Below, one piece after another: positions 63,199-64,000 of a stretch of DNA of 64,000 nucleotides. The translations under genes and the position numbers were made by a program. Origin of the DNA: Desmonostoc geniculatum HA4340-LM1 (GTDB taxonomy: Bacteria; Cyanobacteriota; Cyanobacteriia; Cyanobacteriales; Nostocaceae); the NCBI GenBank assembly GCA_019359545.1, contig JAHHHB010000003.1, forward strand, positions 1 to 64,000. Direction: 5' to 3'. The number at the start of each line of letters is the position of its first letter. Position 1 is the stretch's first letter. The notes below the pieces were generated by a model. It ran no database searches, was not told where the DNA came from, and saw only the letters and a program-made list of their open reading frames with translations.

Positions 63199-64000
63199 TT
63201 ACTCAGCACTACTAACCAATAAAGCAACTGGAAAATGGGCGAGGGCAGATGCGATAGATAATGTTTCTTTGGTTTGTAAGGGTTGTTCAGTTAAAACATT
63301 TTTCCAGGATGAGGAAGTTCCAGGGGGTAATTGCAGGTGTGTATCTTGCCATACTGACTCGCCCAAGGGATCTTTTCCGGGCTGAACGAGGCGAGTGAAA
63401 AACCGGGGTGCGATGGCGATCGCTGTTTGATTTCCTAATTGTCGCCCAAAGGCAATAATATGATTGGCGTGAGTTCCGTGAATTTCTAAGGGCTGATAAT
63501 CTCCGTCTTGGAATAATGAGAGATAATCTTTTCTGGCTTTGAGTAATTGCGCCGTTAAAAACAATTTAATTCTACCGTCGTTTTTGTGATTGAGCAACTC
63601 TTGAATTAATCCCAAAATATCAGTTTTGATTTGCTCTTTAATGGTGCTTAAATAACTGCGTCGCTGTTCAAAATCTACGGGACGGCGGTTATCTGGATCG
63701 ACTAAACTTAATTCCCAAAGTTCCGTTCCTTGATAAAAATCAGGTACGCCGGGTGCGGTAGCTTTCAGTAGAGTTTGGGAAAGGGAATTGAATATTCCAT
63801 AATAGGCAATTCGCTGTTGAAGGGGATGAAAAGCTTCGAGAAATTGCCCGGAAATTGCAGGATTGAGGACTTTTTCTACAAAGGAAGTACAAGCTTCTTC
63901 GTATTCGCTATCAGGCCGTAACCATGCAGTATGGACTTTCGCTTCTCGAATTGCTTTAATCATATATTCCTTCACCCGTTCGACGAAAGATTCGTGTTCT
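63199..64000 (-). CDS. treY: Maltooligosyl trehalose synthase, C-terminal part (continues past the window)
   Basis: The frame is open to the right edge. EHESFVERVKEYMIKAIREAKVHTAWLRPDSEYEEAC...PLQQRIAYYGIFNSLSQTLLKATAPGVPDFYQGTELWELSLVDPDNRRPVDFEQR is the TreY C-terminal region with the conserved PGVPDFYQG-E motif. TreY converts the reducing end of maltooligosaccharides to a trehalosyl bond. The N-terminal catalytic barrel lies outside the window. Confidence 0.92.
   Translation of the reverse strand, partial: EHESFVERVKEYMIKAIREAKVHTAWLRPDSEYEEACTSFVEKVLNPAISGQFLEAFHPLQQRIAYYGIFNSLSQTLLKATAPGVPDFYQGTELWELSLVDPDNRRPVDFEQRRSYLSTIKEQIKTDILGLIQELLNHKNDGRIKLFLTAQLLKARKDYLSLFQDGDYQPLEIHGTHANHIIAFGRQLGNQTAIAIAPRFFTRLVQPGKDPLGESVWQDTHLQLPPGTSSSWKNVLTEQPLQTKETLSIASALAHFPVALLVSSAE

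Overview
The window looks like chromosomal DNA of a heterocyst-forming cyanobacterium (Nostocales, Nostoc/Anabaena-like). It has a cyanobacterial-type nif cluster with the heterocyst ferredoxin fdxH, hesAB and the cyanoglobin gene glbN. It also has an uptake hydrogenase (hupSL) with its protease, a nifD gene split by excisable elements with XisA-type recombinases, abundant GCGATCGC (HIP1) sites, and heptanucleotide tandem repeats in many intergenic gaps.

Layout. 0-6.5 kb: a C5 DNA methyltransferase with a second conserved protein nested in another frame, a Ser/Thr kinase, a polyketide synthase remnant and an internally deleted transposase. 7.4-10.1 kb: hupS-hupL. 10.3-15.8 kb: a graveyard of toxin-antitoxin modules with an SDR/HxlR divergent pair. 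16.1 kb: hupW. 16.6-26.7 kb, minus strand: a conserved unknown, a SagB-like nitroreductase, an ankyrin protein, a FeoA-like protein, fdxH, hesB, hesA, nifW, a small nif-associated protein, a DUF269 protein, nifX, nifN, nifE and a Mo-nitro_C protein. 26.9-55.4 kb, minus strand: nifK, nifD (in three pieces), nifH, glbN, nifU, nifS, fdxN, nifB. 56.9-64 kb: a sorbosone-dehydrogenase-like secreted protein, a Uma2 nuclease, TPR and HEAT remnants, a RelE-type toxin-antitoxin pair, and treH plus the 3' part of treY.

The central feature is nifD. Element 1 (11,601 bp, 11-bp repeats CGGAGTAATCC) separates the last 46 codons. Element 2 (6,995 bp, 10-bp repeats CAGGGTATAC) separates the first 300 codons. 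Removing both, keeping one repeat copy each, joins 902 + 461 + 140 nt = 1503 nt, an uninterrupted 500-residue NifD. Each element carries its own XisA-family tyrosine recombinase. Element 1 also holds two decayed xisH-xisI pairs, decayed toxin-antitoxin loci, nested MITEs, an RTX-repeat protein, two tRNA-Ile(CAU)-like genes and an IS630 remnant. Element 2 looks plasmid-like: arrays of GATCACC iterons, duplicated palindromes, a series of covarying hairpins, a ribbon-helix-helix protein followed by a coiled-coil protein and more degenerate repeats, a KilA-N fragment and a Uma2 cassette.

Functionally, NifHDK and the cofactor/cluster assembly proteins (NifB, S, U, E, N, X, W) make nitrogenase. FdxH supplies electrons, HupSL recycles the H2 produced, HupW matures HupL, and GlbN probably manages O2. 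All functional calls come from reading the translated sequence; no database search was run.
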